Source: Falsirhodobacter xinxiangensis (lineage in GTDB: Bacteria; Pseudomonadota; Alphaproteobacteria; Rhodobacterales; Rhodobacteraceae). From it: a stretch of DNA of 64,000 nt. The translations under genes were made by a program, and so were the position numbers. Under the pieces are notes generated by a model. The model worked only from the letters and a program-made list of their open reading frames with translations. It searched no databases and was not told the DNA's origin. Below, in pieces: positions 1 to 8,051 of the stretch. Position 1 is the stretch's first letter. Every line of letters starts with the position of its first letter. Where the stretch lies: assembly GCF_004959935.1 (NCBI RefSeq), contig NZ_SMYN01000005.1, positions 1-64,000 on the forward strand, read 5' to 3'.

Positions 1-79
1 TCCGTCACTGTCCGATTTCAGGGGAGTAGCTCAATCATCACGGCACACAAAGAAAAAGCCCCTTGCCGAATATTTTTCG

Positions 80-105
80 GGAACTAGCGCGCGGGCATCG
101 TCGTT
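80..105 (+). promoter_or_regulatory. Putative ECF-type promoter upstream of rpoH
   Basis: GGAAC at 80-84 is followed after exactly 17 bases by CGTT at 102-105. This matches the -35/-10 pattern recognised by EcfG-type extracytoplasmic-function sigma factors of Alphaproteobacteria (GGAAC-N16/17-CGTT). It lies about 115 bases before the rpoH start codon. The match is seen in the sequence; the responsible sigma factor is inferred and no ECF sigma gene is in the window. The rest of 1-218 holds no convincing coding sequence. Confidence 0.4.
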
Positions 106-218
106 GAGACGGCAGAACCCGGGTGGGCACCGACACTGATACATGTGGCTGTGCTTCCTAACGTCAAGCGAGATGGCAACGACCATCGCGATGGCTCAAA
201 AAACTGAGGGAGTGCCGG

Positions 219-1094
219 ATGCCACTTGATGCTTTCAGCGACCAGACGATGTCCCGCAAGGCCATGAAGGCCGAATTGCTGGATGCCGAAACCGAGCTTC
301 GCCTTGCCTATGCGTGGCGCGACCAACGCGACGAGGCGGCGCTGCATCGCCTCATCACCGCCTATATGCGACTTGCGATTTCCATGGCGTCGAAGTTCCG
401 CCGCTATGGCGCGCCGATGAACGATCTGATCCAGGAGGCGAGCCTTGGGCTGATGAAGGCCGCCGACAAGTTCGACCCCGATCGCGGCGTGCGATTCTCG
501 ACCTATGCCGTATGGTGGATCAAGGCGTCGATCCAGGATTACGTCATGCGGAACTGGTCGATGGTCCGCACCGGGTCCACGTCCAGCCAGAAGGCGCTGT
601 TCTTCAACCTGCGCCGCGTTCAGGCCAAGCTGGAGCGCGAGGCCGAGAGCCGGGGCGAGACGCTGGACGCACATCAGTTGCGCCACATGATCGCCACCGA
701 AGTGGGCGTGCCGCTGGCCGATGTCGAGATGATGGAAGGCCGCCTTTCGGGCACCGACTTTTCGCTCAACGCGACGCAATCCGCCGAGGATGAAGGCCGC
801 GAATGGATCGACGCGCTGGAAGACGACAGCGCGCAGGCCGCCGAGACGGTCGAAGGTGCCCATGACGCCGCGCATCTGCGCAACTGGTTGATCATCGCGA
901 TCCAGGGGCTGAATCAGCGCGAGCGGTTCATCGTGACCGAACGCAAACTGCGCGAGGCGCCCCGCACGCTGGAATCGCTGGGCGAGGAGCTTGGACTGTC
1001 AAAGGAACGCGTCCGCCAGTTGGAAGCCGCCGCCTTCGGCAAGATGCGCCGCAGCCTTGAAACCCAAAGCCGGGAGGTGCATCACTTCCTGTGA
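219..1094 (+). CDS. rpoH: RNA polymerase sigma-32 family factor (RpoH)
   Basis: Alternative sigma factor of the heat-shock class, 291 residues, close to the usual length of about 285-300. Region 2 is intact, including the RpoH box QKALFFNLRR at about residues 124-133, which in RpoH proteins is tied to core binding and regulation. The C-terminal region 4 helix-turn-helix lies around residues 250-275 (LGLSKERVRQLE). Rhodobacterales typically carry two RpoH paralogues; this one resembles the RpoHII type linked to oxidative stress, but I cannot separate the two with certainty. The ATG at 219 has a purine-rich GAGGGAG about 6-12 bases upstream. The next gene starts within its stop codon, so the two are probably translationally coupled. 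A GGAAC-N17-CGTT motif lies upstream. Confidence 0.92.
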   Translation: MPLDAFSDQTMSRKAMKAELLDAETELRLAYAWRDQRDEAALHRLITAYMRLAISMASKFRRYGAPMNDLIQEASLGLMKAADKFDPDRGVRFSTYAVWWIKASIQDYVMRNWSMVRTGSTSSQKALFFNLRRVQAKLEREAESRGETLDAHQLRHMIATEVGVPLADVEMMEGRLSGTDFSLNATQSAEDEGREWIDALEDDSAQAAETVEGAHDAAHLRNWLIIAIQGLNQRERFIVTERKLREAPRTLESLGEELGLSKERVRQLEAAAFGKMRRSLETQSREVHHFL

Positions 1095-1840
1095 TGCGCA
1101 TCCTTGCCTTGCTCTTGCTGGCGACCCCGCTCCGGGCCGAGGAAATTGGGCCGGAGCGTTTGCATTCCCTGCCCGCCGCCGACGTGGTGATCCTGGGCGA
1201 GGTGCATGACAATCCCCTCCATCATCGGCATCAGGCCGCCGCCGTCGCGGCGATACAGCCCGCCGCGCTGGTGTTCGAGATGCTGACCCCCGCGCAGGCA
1301 GGGGCCTATGACGGCACATGGGACAGCCTTGGCTGGACATGGCCGAATTCCGACATGTATCGGCCAATCTTCGACGCCACCGATGCGCCGATCTTCGGCG
1401 GCGATCCGGGGCGCGAGGTGATCCGCCGCGCGATGACCGAAGGCGCCGCGTCCGTGTTCGGCGAAGATTCCGCGCGGTTCGGGCTTGCCCGCGCTTTGCC
1501 GGATCAGGCGGCGCTGGAGGCGGAACAGCAGGCTGCCCATTGCAACGCCCTGCCGGACGAGGCGTTGCCCGGCATGGTCGAGGCCCAGCGTCTGCGGGAT
1601 GCGGAGCTTGCCCGCGCGGTGATCGCGGCCCATGTCGAAACGGGCGGGCCGGTGGTGCTGATTGCCGGGTCCGGCCATGCGCGGCTGGATGCGGTGCCGG
1701 CGGTTCTGGCCGAAGCCGCCCCCGATCTGCGCGTGCTGTCCGTCGGGCAGGTCGAAGGCGAGGGCGATCAGCCGTTCGATCTGTGGCTGACCGCGCCCGC
1801 GCCGGACCGCGAGGACCCCTGCGCCGCCTTTGGCGGTTGA
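1094..1840 (+). CDS. ChaN-family haem-binding protein
   Basis: A 248-residue secreted protein of the ChaN/Cofac_haem_bdg family, whose Campylobacter member ChaN is a haem-binding lipoprotein. The N-terminus MRILALLLLATPLRAEE is a signal peptide with an Ala-X-Ala-like cut. There is no lipobox cysteine, so a soluble periplasmic protein is likely. The family signature LGEVHDNPLHH sits at about residues 35-46, and a GSGHARLDAVP segment near the C-terminus is also typical. I place the start at ATG 1094, which overlaps the rpoH stop codon by one base; a GTG one codon upstream is possible. Haem trafficking is inferred from the family; no haem-uptake genes are adjacent. Co-transcription with rpoH suggests stress-linked expression. 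Confidence 0.8.
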   Translation: MRILALLLLATPLRAEEIGPERLHSLPAADVVILGEVHDNPLHHRHQAAAVAAIQPAALVFEMLTPAQAGAYDGTWDSLGWTWPNSDMYRPIFDATDAPIFGGDPGREVIRRAMTEGAASVFGEDSARFGLARALPDQAALEAEQQAAHCNALPDEALPGMVEAQRLRDAELARAVIAAHVETGGPVVLIAGSGHARLDAVPAVLAEAAPDLRVLSVGQVEGEGDQPFDLWLTAPAPDREDPCAAFGG

Positions 1841-1886
1841 AGCGCCGCGTCGCCACGCCTAAAGCTTGGGAAAACGAGAGGCTCCT

Positions 1887-3071
1887 ATGCGCGGCAAACG
1901 TATCCTTCTGGTGATCGGCGGCGGCATCGCGGCCTTCAAGGCGCTGGACCTGATCCGGCGGCTGCGTGAACGTGGTGCATCCGTGACCCCGGTGCTGACC
2001 CGCGCGGCCGAGGAATTCGTGACCCCGCTTTCGGTGTCCGCACTGGCGGCGAACAAGGTTTACCGTGACCTGTTCGACCTGACGGACGAGGCCGAGATGG
2101 GCCATATCCAGCTTTCGCGTTCGGCGGACCTGATCGTGGTGGCCCCGGCCACGGCGGATCTGCTGGCTAGGATGGCGCAGGGGCGGGCGGACGACCTTGC
2201 CTCGACCCTGCTGCTTGCCACGGATACGCGGGTGCTGGTGGCCCCGGCCATGAACGTGCGGATGTGGAACCACCCTGCGACGCAGCGCAACCTCGCGGTG
2301 CTGCGCGGCGACGGCGTGCTGTTCACCGGCCCGAACGAAGGCGATATGGCCTGCGGCGAATACGGTCCGGGCCGCATGTCGGAACCGCTGGAGATCGTCG
2401 CAGCGGTGGAGGCGGCTTTCGCGGCGGGGCCGCTGGCGGGGCGGCATGTGCTTGTCACCTCCGGCCCGACGCATGAGCCGATCGACCCGGTGCGTTATAT
2501 CGCCAACCGATCTTCGGGGGCGCAGGGGACGGCACTGGCGCGGGCGCTGCTGGCGCTGGGCGCGCGGGTGACCTTCGTGACCGGCCCCGCCACCGTGCCG
2601 CCGCCCGAGGGCGCGCATGTCGTGCGGGTGGAAACGGCGAGCCAGATGCTGGCCGCCGTGCAGGCGGCGCTGCCTGCGGATGCGGCGGTCTTTGCGGCGG
2701 CGGTGGCGGATTGGCATGTCGCCAATGCCAGCGAATCCAAGATGAAGAAGCAGGCGGGCAATGCCCCGGCGCTTGAATTTGCCGAAAACCCGGACATCCT
2801 CGCCACCATTTCCAAGGGGCCGCAGCGGCCCGCGCTGGTCGTCGGCTTCGCGGCCGAAACCGATGACGTGATCGCCCATGCCACGGCCAAGCTGGCCCGC
2901 AAGGGCTGCGACTGGATCGTGGCCAATGACGTCTCGCCCGCCACCGGGATCATGGGCGGGACCGAGAATGCCGTGACGATCATCCGGCAGGACGGGTCGG
3001 ACACATGGCCGCGCATGACCAAGGATCTGGTCGCCCGCCGCCTTGCCGAAGAAATCGCAAAGACATTGTAA
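1887..3071 (+). CDS. coaBC: CoaBC: phosphopantothenoylcysteine synthetase/decarboxylase
   Basis: Bifunctional coenzyme A biosynthesis enzyme, 394 residues. The N-terminal CoaC half is a flavin-dependent decarboxylase (about residues 1-185, beginning [17 protein letters not shown], with the [12 protein letters not shown] loop that carries the active-site Asn). The C-terminal CoaB half ligates cysteine to phosphopantothenate (about residues 190-394, with [20 protein letters not shown] and the AAVADWHV and NDVS segments). I chose ATG 1887 because GAGAGG lies 5-10 bases upstream; an open frame extends back to a TTG at 1866 but has no ribosome site. The dut start codon follows by about 10 bases, which indicates one transcription unit. 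The protein acts in the cytoplasm. Confidence 0.95.
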   Translation: MRGKRILLVIGGGIAAFKALDLIRRLRERGASVTPVLTRAAEEFVTPLSVSALAANKVYRDLFDLTDEAEMGHIQLSRSADLIVVAPATADLLARMAQGRADDLASTLLLATDTRVLVAPAMNVRMWNHPATQRNLAVLRGDGVLFTGPNEGDMACGEYGPGRMSEPLEIVAAVEAAFAAGPLAGRHVLVTSGPTHEPIDPVRYIANRSSGAQGTALARALLALGARVTFVTGPATVPPPEGAHVVRVETASQMLAAVQAALPADAAVFAAAVADWHVANASESKMKKQAGNAPALEFAENPDILATISKGPQRPALVVGFAAETDDVIAHATAKLARKGCDWIVANDVSPATGIMGGTENAVTIIRQDGSDTWPRMTKDLVARRLAEEIAKTL

Positions 3072-3081
3072 GGAGATGACG

Positions 3082-3549
3082 ATGGCACCGCTTCTGCGCG
3101 TGATGTGGGACGAGGGCGCAGACCGCGCCATCCCGCTGCCCGAATATGCGACCCATGGCGCGGCGGGGGCGGATCTGCGCGCGAACCTTGCGCCCGAACT
3201 GCGCCATGGTGGCATCTTCCTTGCGCCGATGCAGCGCGCGCTGATCCCGACCGGGCTGCGGCTGGAAATTCCCGAAGGGTTCGAGGTGCAGATACGCCCG
3301 CGTTCCGGCCTTGCGCTGAAATACGGCATCAGCCTGCCGAACACGCCCGGCACGATCGACCATGACTATCGCGGCCTGCTTGGGGTGATCCTCATCAACC
3401 TTGGCTATGACCCCTATACCGTCGCGCATGGCGAGCGGATCGCGCAGATGATCGTTGCCCCCGTGGTGCAGGCCCGGTTCGAATTGGTGGACAGCCTGTC
3501 CGAAACGGTGCGCGGCGCGGGCGGCTTCGGGTCCACCGGCACGAAATGA
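3082..3549 (+). CDS. dut: dUTP diphosphatase
   Basis: Homotrimeric dUTPase, 155 residues, hydrolysing dUTP to dUMP to keep uracil out of DNA and feed dTMP synthesis. The five conserved motifs are recognisable: AGADLRA (motif 1), RSGLALKYG (motif 3, with the Arg-Ser-Gly loop), a GTIDHDYRG segment carrying the catalytic Asp (within motif 3 to 4) and the C-terminal GAGGFGSTG glycine-rich arm (motif 5). AAGGAG at 3070-3075 is well spaced for ATG 3082; the ATG at 3076 would be too close. The stop codon overlaps the next start by four bases (ATGA). The coaBC-dut neighbourhood is common in bacteria. Confidence 0.95.
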   Translation: MAPLLRVMWDEGADRAIPLPEYATHGAAGADLRANLAPELRHGGIFLAPMQRALIPTGLRLEIPEGFEVQIRPRSGLALKYGISLPNTPGTIDHDYRGLLGVILINLGYDPYTVAHGERIAQMIVAPVVQARFELVDSLSETVRGAGGFGSTGTK

Positions 3550-4586
3550 TCGCCGTCATCGCCCTTGCCGCGGCGCTTTGGGGGCTGGGCCGTCTGGTCG
3601 GGGCGCCGACTCGGCTGCGCTGGGCGATGGTGGGGGCGGTCTGGCTGGGGGCTGTGCTGCTGCATCTGGTGCTGCCGCCGGATGCGCCCTTGCGGCTGGC
3701 AACGGGGGGCGATGCGCGGGTCTGGCTGGCGCTGGGCGTGGTGGGCGCGGGCATCGCGGGGTATCGCGCACTGCTTCTGCGCCTGCGCGCGCGGGCGCGG
3801 CCTGCCGAGGCACCGCGCCGCGGGCTGTTTTCCGACACGGAGCTCGACCGTTATTCCCGCCATATCCTGCTGCGAGAGGTTGGCGGCCCCGGCCAGCGTG
3901 CGTTGAAACAGGCGAACGTGCTGGTGGTGGGCGCGGGAGGGCTTGGCGCGCCCGTGCTGCTTTACCTTGCGGGCGCGGGGGTGGGGCGGATCACCGTGAT
4001 GGATGGCGACGCGGTGGAGAACTCCAATCTTCAGCGGCAGGTCATCCACGCCGATGCGCGGATCGGAATGAACAAGGCAGAGTCCGCGGCAATGGCGATG
4101 CGGGCGCTGAACCCGTTCGTCGCGGTCACGGCGCTGGCGCGGCATCTCGGGCCGCAGGATGACCTGTCCGCCTATGACCTGATCCTCGACGGGACCGACA
4201 ACTTCGACACGCGATACCTTGTGAACCGGCTTGCGGCACAGGCGGGGCGTCCGTTGATCGCCGGTGCGATCACGCAATGGGAAGGGCAGATCGGGCTTTA
4301 CGATCCTGCGCGGGGCACGGCCTGCTATGAATGCGTCTTTCCGGTCCGGCCCGCGCCCGGACTGGTGCCTTCCTGTGCCGAGGCGGGGGTCGCGGCCCCG
4401 CTTCCCGGCATCCTCGGTGCGATGATGGCGACCGAAGCGGTGAAGCACCTGACCGGCGCGGGGCAGGGGCTCGCGAACCGCCTGATCCTGCACGATGCGC
4501 TCTATGCCGAAACGCGGTCGATAACCGTGCGCTCACGCGCGGAATGTCCGATCTGCGGGGAACATGGGATGGTTTCGCGCAGTTGA
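3546..4586 (+). CDS. Membrane-anchored MoeB/ThiF/HesA-family adenylyltransferase
   Basis: A 346-residue protein with an unusual two-part layout. Residues 1 to about 85 hold two to three hydrophobic segments, and the remainder is an E1-like domain of the MoeB/ThiF family. The nucleotide-binding loop [19 protein letters not shown] is near residues 129-147, followed by the acidic [13 protein letters not shown] segment that contacts ATP and the [11 protein letters not shown] motif. Cys pairs in CYEC and CPIC could bind zinc as in MoeB. MoeB activates the MoaD C-terminus in molybdopterin synthesis and ThiF activates ThiS; no MoaD, ThiS or rhodanese partner is nearby, so the substrate is unknown. 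Translation is coupled to dut by an ATGA overlap. The membrane anchor is the odd feature. Confidence 0.85.
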   Translation: MIAVIALAAALWGLGRLVGAPTRLRWAMVGAVWLGAVLLHLVLPPDAPLRLATGGDARVWLALGVVGAGIAGYRALLLRLRARARPAEAPRRGLFSDTELDRYSRHILLREVGGPGQRALKQANVLVVGAGGLGAPVLLYLAGAGVGRITVMDGDAVENSNLQRQVIHADARIGMNKAESAAMAMRALNPFVAVTALARHLGPQDDLSAYDLILDGTDNFDTRYLVNRLAAQAGRPLIAGAITQWEGQIGLYDPARGTACYECVFPVRPAPGLVPSCAEAGVAAPLPGILGAMMATEAVKHLTGAGQGLANRLILHDALYAETRSITVRSRAECPICGEHGMVSRS

Positions 4587-4610
4587 GGGGCTGCAAGCAA
4601 GGAGCCCCCG

Positions 4611-5609
4611 ATGACAGAAGTCTCCGTTCCCGAAGGTCTTGTTTACGTCGAAGACAGGATGCCGGGTATCCGACGAAAGCGGTCGGGGCGGGGATTCACC
4701 TATATCGGTCCGAACGGACGCCGCATCGATGACACGGAGCGCGCCCGCGTGCTCGCCCTTGCCGTTCCACCCGCCTATGAGCGCGTCTGGATCTGCCCTT
4801 TGCCCAACGGCCACCTTCAGGCGACGGGATACGATGTGCGCGGTCGCAAGCAGTATCGGTATCATCCCGACTGGGGCCTTTGGCGGTCGGGAGCGAAATA
4901 CGACCATCTGCCGCAATTCGGGCAGGGGCTGGGCCGCCTGCGCCGCCGCGTGCTGCGCGATCTGAAGGGCGAGGCTGGCGATCTGGACTTCAGCCTTGCC
5001 GCGATGACGATGCTGATCGACCGCGCGTATCTTCGCATCGGCACCCCGGCCTATACGTTGGAAAACAAGACCTTCGGCGCAACGACGCTGCTGCCGCGCC
5101 ATGTCTCGTTGTCCGATGGGGCGGTGCGGCTGAAATTCCGCGCCAAGGGCGGCAAGCCGGTCACGCAGATCCTGCGCGACAAACGGCTGCACCGGATCAT
5201 GCAGGAGATCGGCGATCTGCCCGGCCGCCACCTTTTTTCGTGGATCGACGAGGAAGGCGAGCCGCGTCCGGTCTCCTCGCAGCATCTGAACAGCTATATC
5301 GCGGAAGGGTCGGGCGTGGTGGGGGCGACGGCGAAGACTTTCCGGACATGGGGCGGATCGCTGGCAGCGTTCGGCGCGGCACGGGCGGCGGAAGGGGCGC
5401 TACCGATCCGGATGATGGCGAATGCCGCCGCCGACGTTCTGGCCAATACCGCAGCCATCGCGCGCAAATCCTACATCCACCCCCGCATCCTTGCACTTTC
5501 GACGCTGACCCCCGAGGACCGCATCACCCTTTTGGAAGGCGTGACCCCCGAGGGCGATGCGGAATTGCGGGCCGAGGAACGGCGGATGCTGGGCTTTCTT
5601 ACCTCTTGA
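4611..5609 (+). CDS. DNA topoisomerase IB
   Basis: Poxvirus-like bacterial type IB topoisomerase, 332 residues, which relaxes supercoils through a 3'-phosphotyrosyl intermediate. The nucleophile is probably Tyr288 in KSYIHP. Supporting catalytic residues are visible: Arg in YLRIG, Lys in RAKGGK and Arg in FRTWGG. The N-terminal domain carries the family segment RRKRSGRGFTYIGPNGR. These enzymes are accessory in bacteria and patchily distributed. The start ATG 4611 has AAGGAG just upstream. The last 11 bases overlap the stop end of the convergent DUF3008 gene. The enzyme is distinct from the essential TopA encoded at about 38.1-40.7 kb. Confidence 0.92.
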   Translation: MTEVSVPEGLVYVEDRMPGIRRKRSGRGFTYIGPNGRRIDDTERARVLALAVPPAYERVWICPLPNGHLQATGYDVRGRKQYRYHPDWGLWRSGAKYDHLPQFGQGLGRLRRRVLRDLKGEAGDLDFSLAAMTMLIDRAYLRIGTPAYTLENKTFGATTLLPRHVSLSDGAVRLKFRAKGGKPVTQILRDKRLHRIMQEIGDLPGRHLFSWIDEEGEPRPVSSQHLNSYIAEGSGVVGATAKTFRTWGGSLAAFGAARAAEGALPIRMMANAAADVLANTAAIARKSYIHPRILALSTLTPEDRITLLEGVTPEGDAELRAEERRMLGFLTS

Positions 5610-5784
5610 CGTGGTCGGGCTTGCCCTTGCGGCTGGTGGAGGCCATCTCCTCCAGCTCTTTTTCCGACATGGACTGCGCCATCTGCTTCGACGCGCCCTT
5701 CAACTCGCTTTTCTTGGTGTCGCCGCGTTTTGCCGACAGGGCGGCGCCAGCCGCCTTTTGCTGGGATTTCGATTTTGCGGGCAT
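5599..5784 (-). CDS. DUF3008 family small basic protein
   Basis: A 61-residue, strongly basic protein (starting MPAKSKSQQKAAGAALSAKR) with an SMSEKELEEMA segment and a Lys/Arg-rich tail ending KPDHVKR. This matches the DUF3008 family of small uncharacterised bacterial proteins. There is no signal peptide or membrane helix. The charge would allow nucleic-acid binding, but that is inference only. A purine-rich AGGAGTG lies just upstream of the start on this strand. It converges with and overlaps the topoisomerase IB gene by 11 bases. DUF3008 genes are often found near stress genes; here the neighbours are a topoisomerase and, further on, a DNA glycosylase. Confidence 0.8.
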   Translation of the reverse strand: MPAKSKSQQKAAGAALSAKRGDTKKSELKGASKQMAQSMSEKELEEMASTSRKGKPDHVKR

Positions 5785-5883
5785 GATGCACTCCTTTCAT
5801 CGCTGGACAACTGCGGACGGGGCGGGGTGTTCCGGGAACCCTCGCCCATGCCCGGCGTTGATCGGCAAAAGGGGAGAAGAACG

Positions 5884-6228
5884 ATGAGCCAACCCGAATC
5901 CGACCTCGACCGCCAGAAAAGACGCCATGCGGGGCCGTTGATAGGCATCACGGCGGTTCTGATCTTCGTTGCGATCATCCTGACATGGTGGTTCGGCCAG
6001 GAGGCGACCGAGGGGAATGCCCCCGCCGGGGCCGAAACGCAGATCGACGGGCGCACCGGTGCCGAGGAGCCGCAGAGCGGCGGCACCGCAGGCGCGCCCC
6101 GGGTTACGCCCGAGGCCGAGGTGACGCGTCCGGAGACCAACTCTGCCGAACCCGCCGCGCCGAACGCCACGTCGCCGAACAGCCCGGCGGATGCCGATGC
6201 GCCGCCCGCAGGCAGCACCAGCCCATAG
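5884..6228 (+). CDS. Hypothetical single-helix membrane protein
   Basis: A 114-residue protein with a charged cytoplasmic N-terminus (SQPESDLDRQKRRHAG), one hydrophobic helix at about residues 17-37 (LIGITAVLIFVAIILTWWFG) and a long, low-complexity periplasmic tail rich in Ala, Pro, Glu, Gly and Thr. I do not recognise a functional domain. GGGGAGAAG at 5870-5878 gives a good ribosome site for ATG 5884. A strong GC hairpin follows the stop. The tail composition resembles a disordered linker. The gene is free-standing between DUF3008 and a proline-rich micro-protein gene on the opposite strand. Confidence 0.75.
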   Translation: MSQPESDLDRQKRRHAGPLIGITAVLIFVAIILTWWFGQEATEGNAPAGAETQIDGRTGAEEPQSGGTAGAPRVTPEAEVTRPETNSAEPAAPNATSPNSPADADAPPAGSTSP

Positions 6229-6233
6229 CGAAA

Positions 6234-6256
6234 GGCGCGCCCACAAGGGGCGCGCC
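6234..6256. terminator. GC-rich hairpin between convergent genes
   Basis: A perfect 9-bp stem (GGCGCGCCC at 6234-6242 with GGGCGCGCC at 6248-6256) and a 5-base loop lie between the stops of the + gene ending at 6228 and the - gene ending at 6262. There is no T-tract, so it may act as a weak bidirectional terminator or an mRNA-end stabiliser. Confidence 0.5.
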
Positions 6257-6261
6257 ATGCG

Positions 6262-6420
6262 TCAACCGTGGATGGGCGGGATCACCTCGCCCGGCTGGGG
6301 CAGGTTGGGGTCCTCGCCCGGTGGGATCGGGTCGGGGTCCGGCATCGGATCGGGATAGGTGTCGGGGTCCGGGCCGGGTGCCGGATCGCCGGGTTGGACG
6401 GGGTCGCGCGGGCCTGTCAT
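6262..6420 (-). CDS. Proline/aspartate-rich micro-protein
   Basis: A 52-residue reading frame starting at ATG 6420 with GGAGG located about 5 bases upstream on the minus strand. The product is dominated by Pro, Asp and Gly, with PDP/PDPxP repeats in the middle and a C-terminus GEVIPPIHG. It has no membrane segment and is probably disordered and acidic. I do not recognise a function. Support comes from the clean ribosome site, the convergent hairpin placed just after its stop and the lack of any competing gene. It is short enough to be missed by many gene callers. Confidence 0.5.
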   Translation of the reverse strand: MTGPRDPVQPGDPAPGPDPDTYPDPMPDPDPIPPGEDPNLPQPGEVIPPIHG

Positions 6421-6444
6421 TGGGGCCTCCTTTCCTTGCATGGA

Positions 6445-7005
6445 TCAACGGAGTGCCCTGCCGCTATGTTCCCGGAACGGGCGGCTGAGGAAGGGCGAGC
6501 CTTTTTCGCCGAAGCGCCACGGGACGTCGACCGCGCGGGTGATGCCGATGCGGGGACCGGCGATCACGGCGCAGGGCAGGCCAGCATCGATGCACAGATC
6601 GCCGCCGTCATCATCCAGCCCGATGCCAAGCGCCTGACCGAGTTTTCCCGGCCCGGAACACAGCGCGCGCAAGGCATCCGTGCCGCGCCGCGCGGCCATT
6701 TCAGTCACCCCATGCGTTGGCTCCATCGCGCGGATCAGCACCGCCTCGCCGGCGCGGCAGACGACATTCAGGCACCAGTGGATACCATACGATCGGTAGA
6801 CATAGGCGCGCCCAGGCGGCCCGAACATCGAACGGTTGCGAAGCCCCGGCCCGCGAAAGCTGTGCGAGGCAGGATCGGTCTGCGTATAGGCCTCCGTTTC
6901 CACGATGCGGCCGCCCGCACCGCGTAGGGTCAGCACCGCGCCCACAAGATCGCGGGCCACGGCGGGGGCGTCGCGGTCGAACCATTCGGGGAGAAGACAG
7001 GTCAT
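6445..7005 (-). CDS. mpg: DNA-3-methyladenine glycosylase (AAG/MPG type)
   Basis: A base-excision repair enzyme of the alkyladenine glycosylase family, 186 residues, removing alkylated purines such as 3-methyladenine. The family signatures are clear: [10 protein letters not shown]-like N-terminus ([10 protein letters not shown]), the IVETEAY motif whose Glu activates the attacking water, [20 protein letters not shown], and [16 protein letters not shown], the segment that intercalates and flips the damaged base. [11 protein letters not shown] near residue 125 is also typical. I chose ATG 7005 because upstream sequence in the same frame has no homology and belongs to the BON gene region. A divergent promoter region of about 75 bases separates it from the BON protein gene. 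Confidence 0.92.
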   Translation of the reverse strand: MTCLLPEWFDRDAPAVARDLVGAVLTLRGAGGRIVETEAYTQTDPASHSFRGPGLRNRSMFGPPGRAYVYRSYGIHWCLNVVCRAGEAVLIRAMEPTHGVTEMAARRGTDALRALCSGPGKLGQALGIGLDDDGGDLCIDAGLPCAVIAGPRIGITRAVDVPWRFGEKGSPFLSRPFREHSGRALR

Positions 7006-7080
7006 CGGGCATCCTTTGCAACCGGGGGGAACAATGAAGGCGGCATCGTTGTTCCTTCGGCAGCGCAAGGAGGATGTGCC

Positions 7081-7575
7081 ATGGCCCATATGCATGACCC
7101 CGAGGAAACGCCGCTTTACCGTGGCCAACGGCTTCGGACCGGCGGATACGACGATTTCGGCACCAGCCGTATTGCGGATTACGGCGACAGGCGGGCGGGC
7201 TATGGGGCCTATTACAACGACCGGGACGGCTTTGCCGCGCGCCATCCGCGAAAGGACCGGGGGATGATCCAAAGGGCTGCGGACGAGGTCGCGTCGTGGC
7301 TCGGCGATCACAATGCCGAATTGCGGCGGGTGGACGACATCTCGGCTCCAAGCGGCGCGCGGGATGCGGCGCTGCTGGATGCCGTTGCCGCGCGGTTGTC
7401 GGATGCGGACGGGATCGCGATCGGCGGAATAGAGATACGTGCCGACCGCGGCATCGTCACGCTGACCGGGCGGGTCGCGAGCCTTGCCGAACGCGAAAGG
7501 GCCGGGCGGCTGCTGGCAGAGATCCACGGGCTTCGTGCCTTGCGGAACGAGTTGACGATCGGGTCTTCGATCTGA
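7081..7575 (+). CDS. BON domain protein
   Basis: A 164-residue protein. The first 60 residues are Tyr/Asp/Arg/Gly-rich and probably disordered. The C-terminal BON domain lies at about residues 95-160 ([18 protein letters not shown] ... [28 protein letters not shown]). BON domains occur in OsmY-like proteins and are thought to bind lipid or other envelope ligands. No signal peptide is present, so a periplasmic site is not supported and a cytoplasmic or membrane-peripheral role is possible. AAGGAGG precedes ATG 7081. The stop codon overlaps the next start by one base, so the two genes are coupled. Confidence 0.8.
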   Translation: MAHMHDPEETPLYRGQRLRTGGYDDFGTSRIADYGDRRAGYGAYYNDRDGFAARHPRKDRGMIQRAADEVASWLGDHNAELRRVDDISAPSGARDAALLDAVAARLSDADGIAIGGIEIRADRGIVTLTGRVASLAERERAGRLLAEIHGLRALRNELTIGSSI

Positions 7576-7832
7576 TGCGCGCGCTGCTGATCCTGCTGCT
7601 GACCACAGGCGCCGCATCTGCCGCGCAATGGCCCGAATCGGTAACGACGGCTCTTTTCTCGGACGCCGATTTCACCACCCTGCGCCCGGCTGAGGAGGTC
7701 GCGCAGAACTGGGCACTTCTGACCGAAGAAGACCGCGCCACCGTGCGCCGGGATTGCGCCGCCGATCCGACCGAAGGCACCCCCGGTCCCGAGGCGGTGC
7801 GGCAAGCCTGCGCGGCGTTGCCCGCCGAGTGA
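7575..7832 (+). CDS. Small secreted hypothetical protein
   Basis: An 85-residue protein with a clear signal peptide ([16 protein letters not shown]) cleaved before AQWPES, leaving a mature part of about 68 residues. The mature protein is acidic and contains two Cys residues (in RRDCAADP and RQACAAL) that could form a disulfide in the periplasm. I do not recognise the family. Its start codon overlaps the stop of the BON gene (TGATG), which suggests coupled expression and perhaps a shared envelope-stress role. Confidence 0.7.
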   Translation: MRALLILLLTTGAASAAQWPESVTTALFSDADFTTLRPAEEVAQNWALLTEEDRATVRRDCAADPTEGTPGPEAVRQACAALPAE

Positions 7833-7920
7833 TGTCCGAAATGGACGCCGGAATGTCGAGTTCCGGCACGTCGGCGCCATCCGGCAGCCTATCCTGATCC
7901 CATCCACCGCGGGCCTTTCG

Positions 7921-7954
7921 CGGCAGATGTCGCGTCCCGACCGGCAAATGTCGC
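7921..7954 (+). promoter_or_regulatory. Paired TGTCGC direct repeats upstream of gbcA
   Basis: CGGCAGATGTCGC at 7921-7933 and CGGCAAATGTCGC at 7942-7954 are identical at 12 of 13 positions and start 21 bases apart, two helical turns. A third, weaker ATGTCG is at 7853-7858. Tandem sites two turns apart fit an AraC-family activator, and TGTCGC cores are known for GlxA-subfamily AraC regulators such as Pseudomonas ArgR. The activator here is inferred and not encoded in the window. The second repeat ends about 97 bases before the oxygenase start. The rest of the 7833-8051 gap holds nothing else I can support. Confidence 0.5.
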
Positions 7955-8051
7955 CCCAAAGCGCAAGTCCCGATGCGGCGCGGATTATGTCAGGCGAAAG
8001 GCTTACGCCTGCTGCAACCCACTTCGGCCCTTGTGGCCTTCGGAGGCAAAG

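Noticed and set aside
137-164. TGATAC-N16-TAACGT as a RpoE-type promoter for rpoH
   Set aside because: Only a partial match to what I recall of rhodobacterial RpoE promoters; the GGAAC-N17-CGTT site is better, so I did not list this one.
999-3353. Very long open frame on the minus strand opposite chaN, coaBC and dut
   Set aside because: Low-complexity Arg/Pro/Ala/His composition with no domain, opposite genes with clear motifs; a by-product of high GC at third codon positions.
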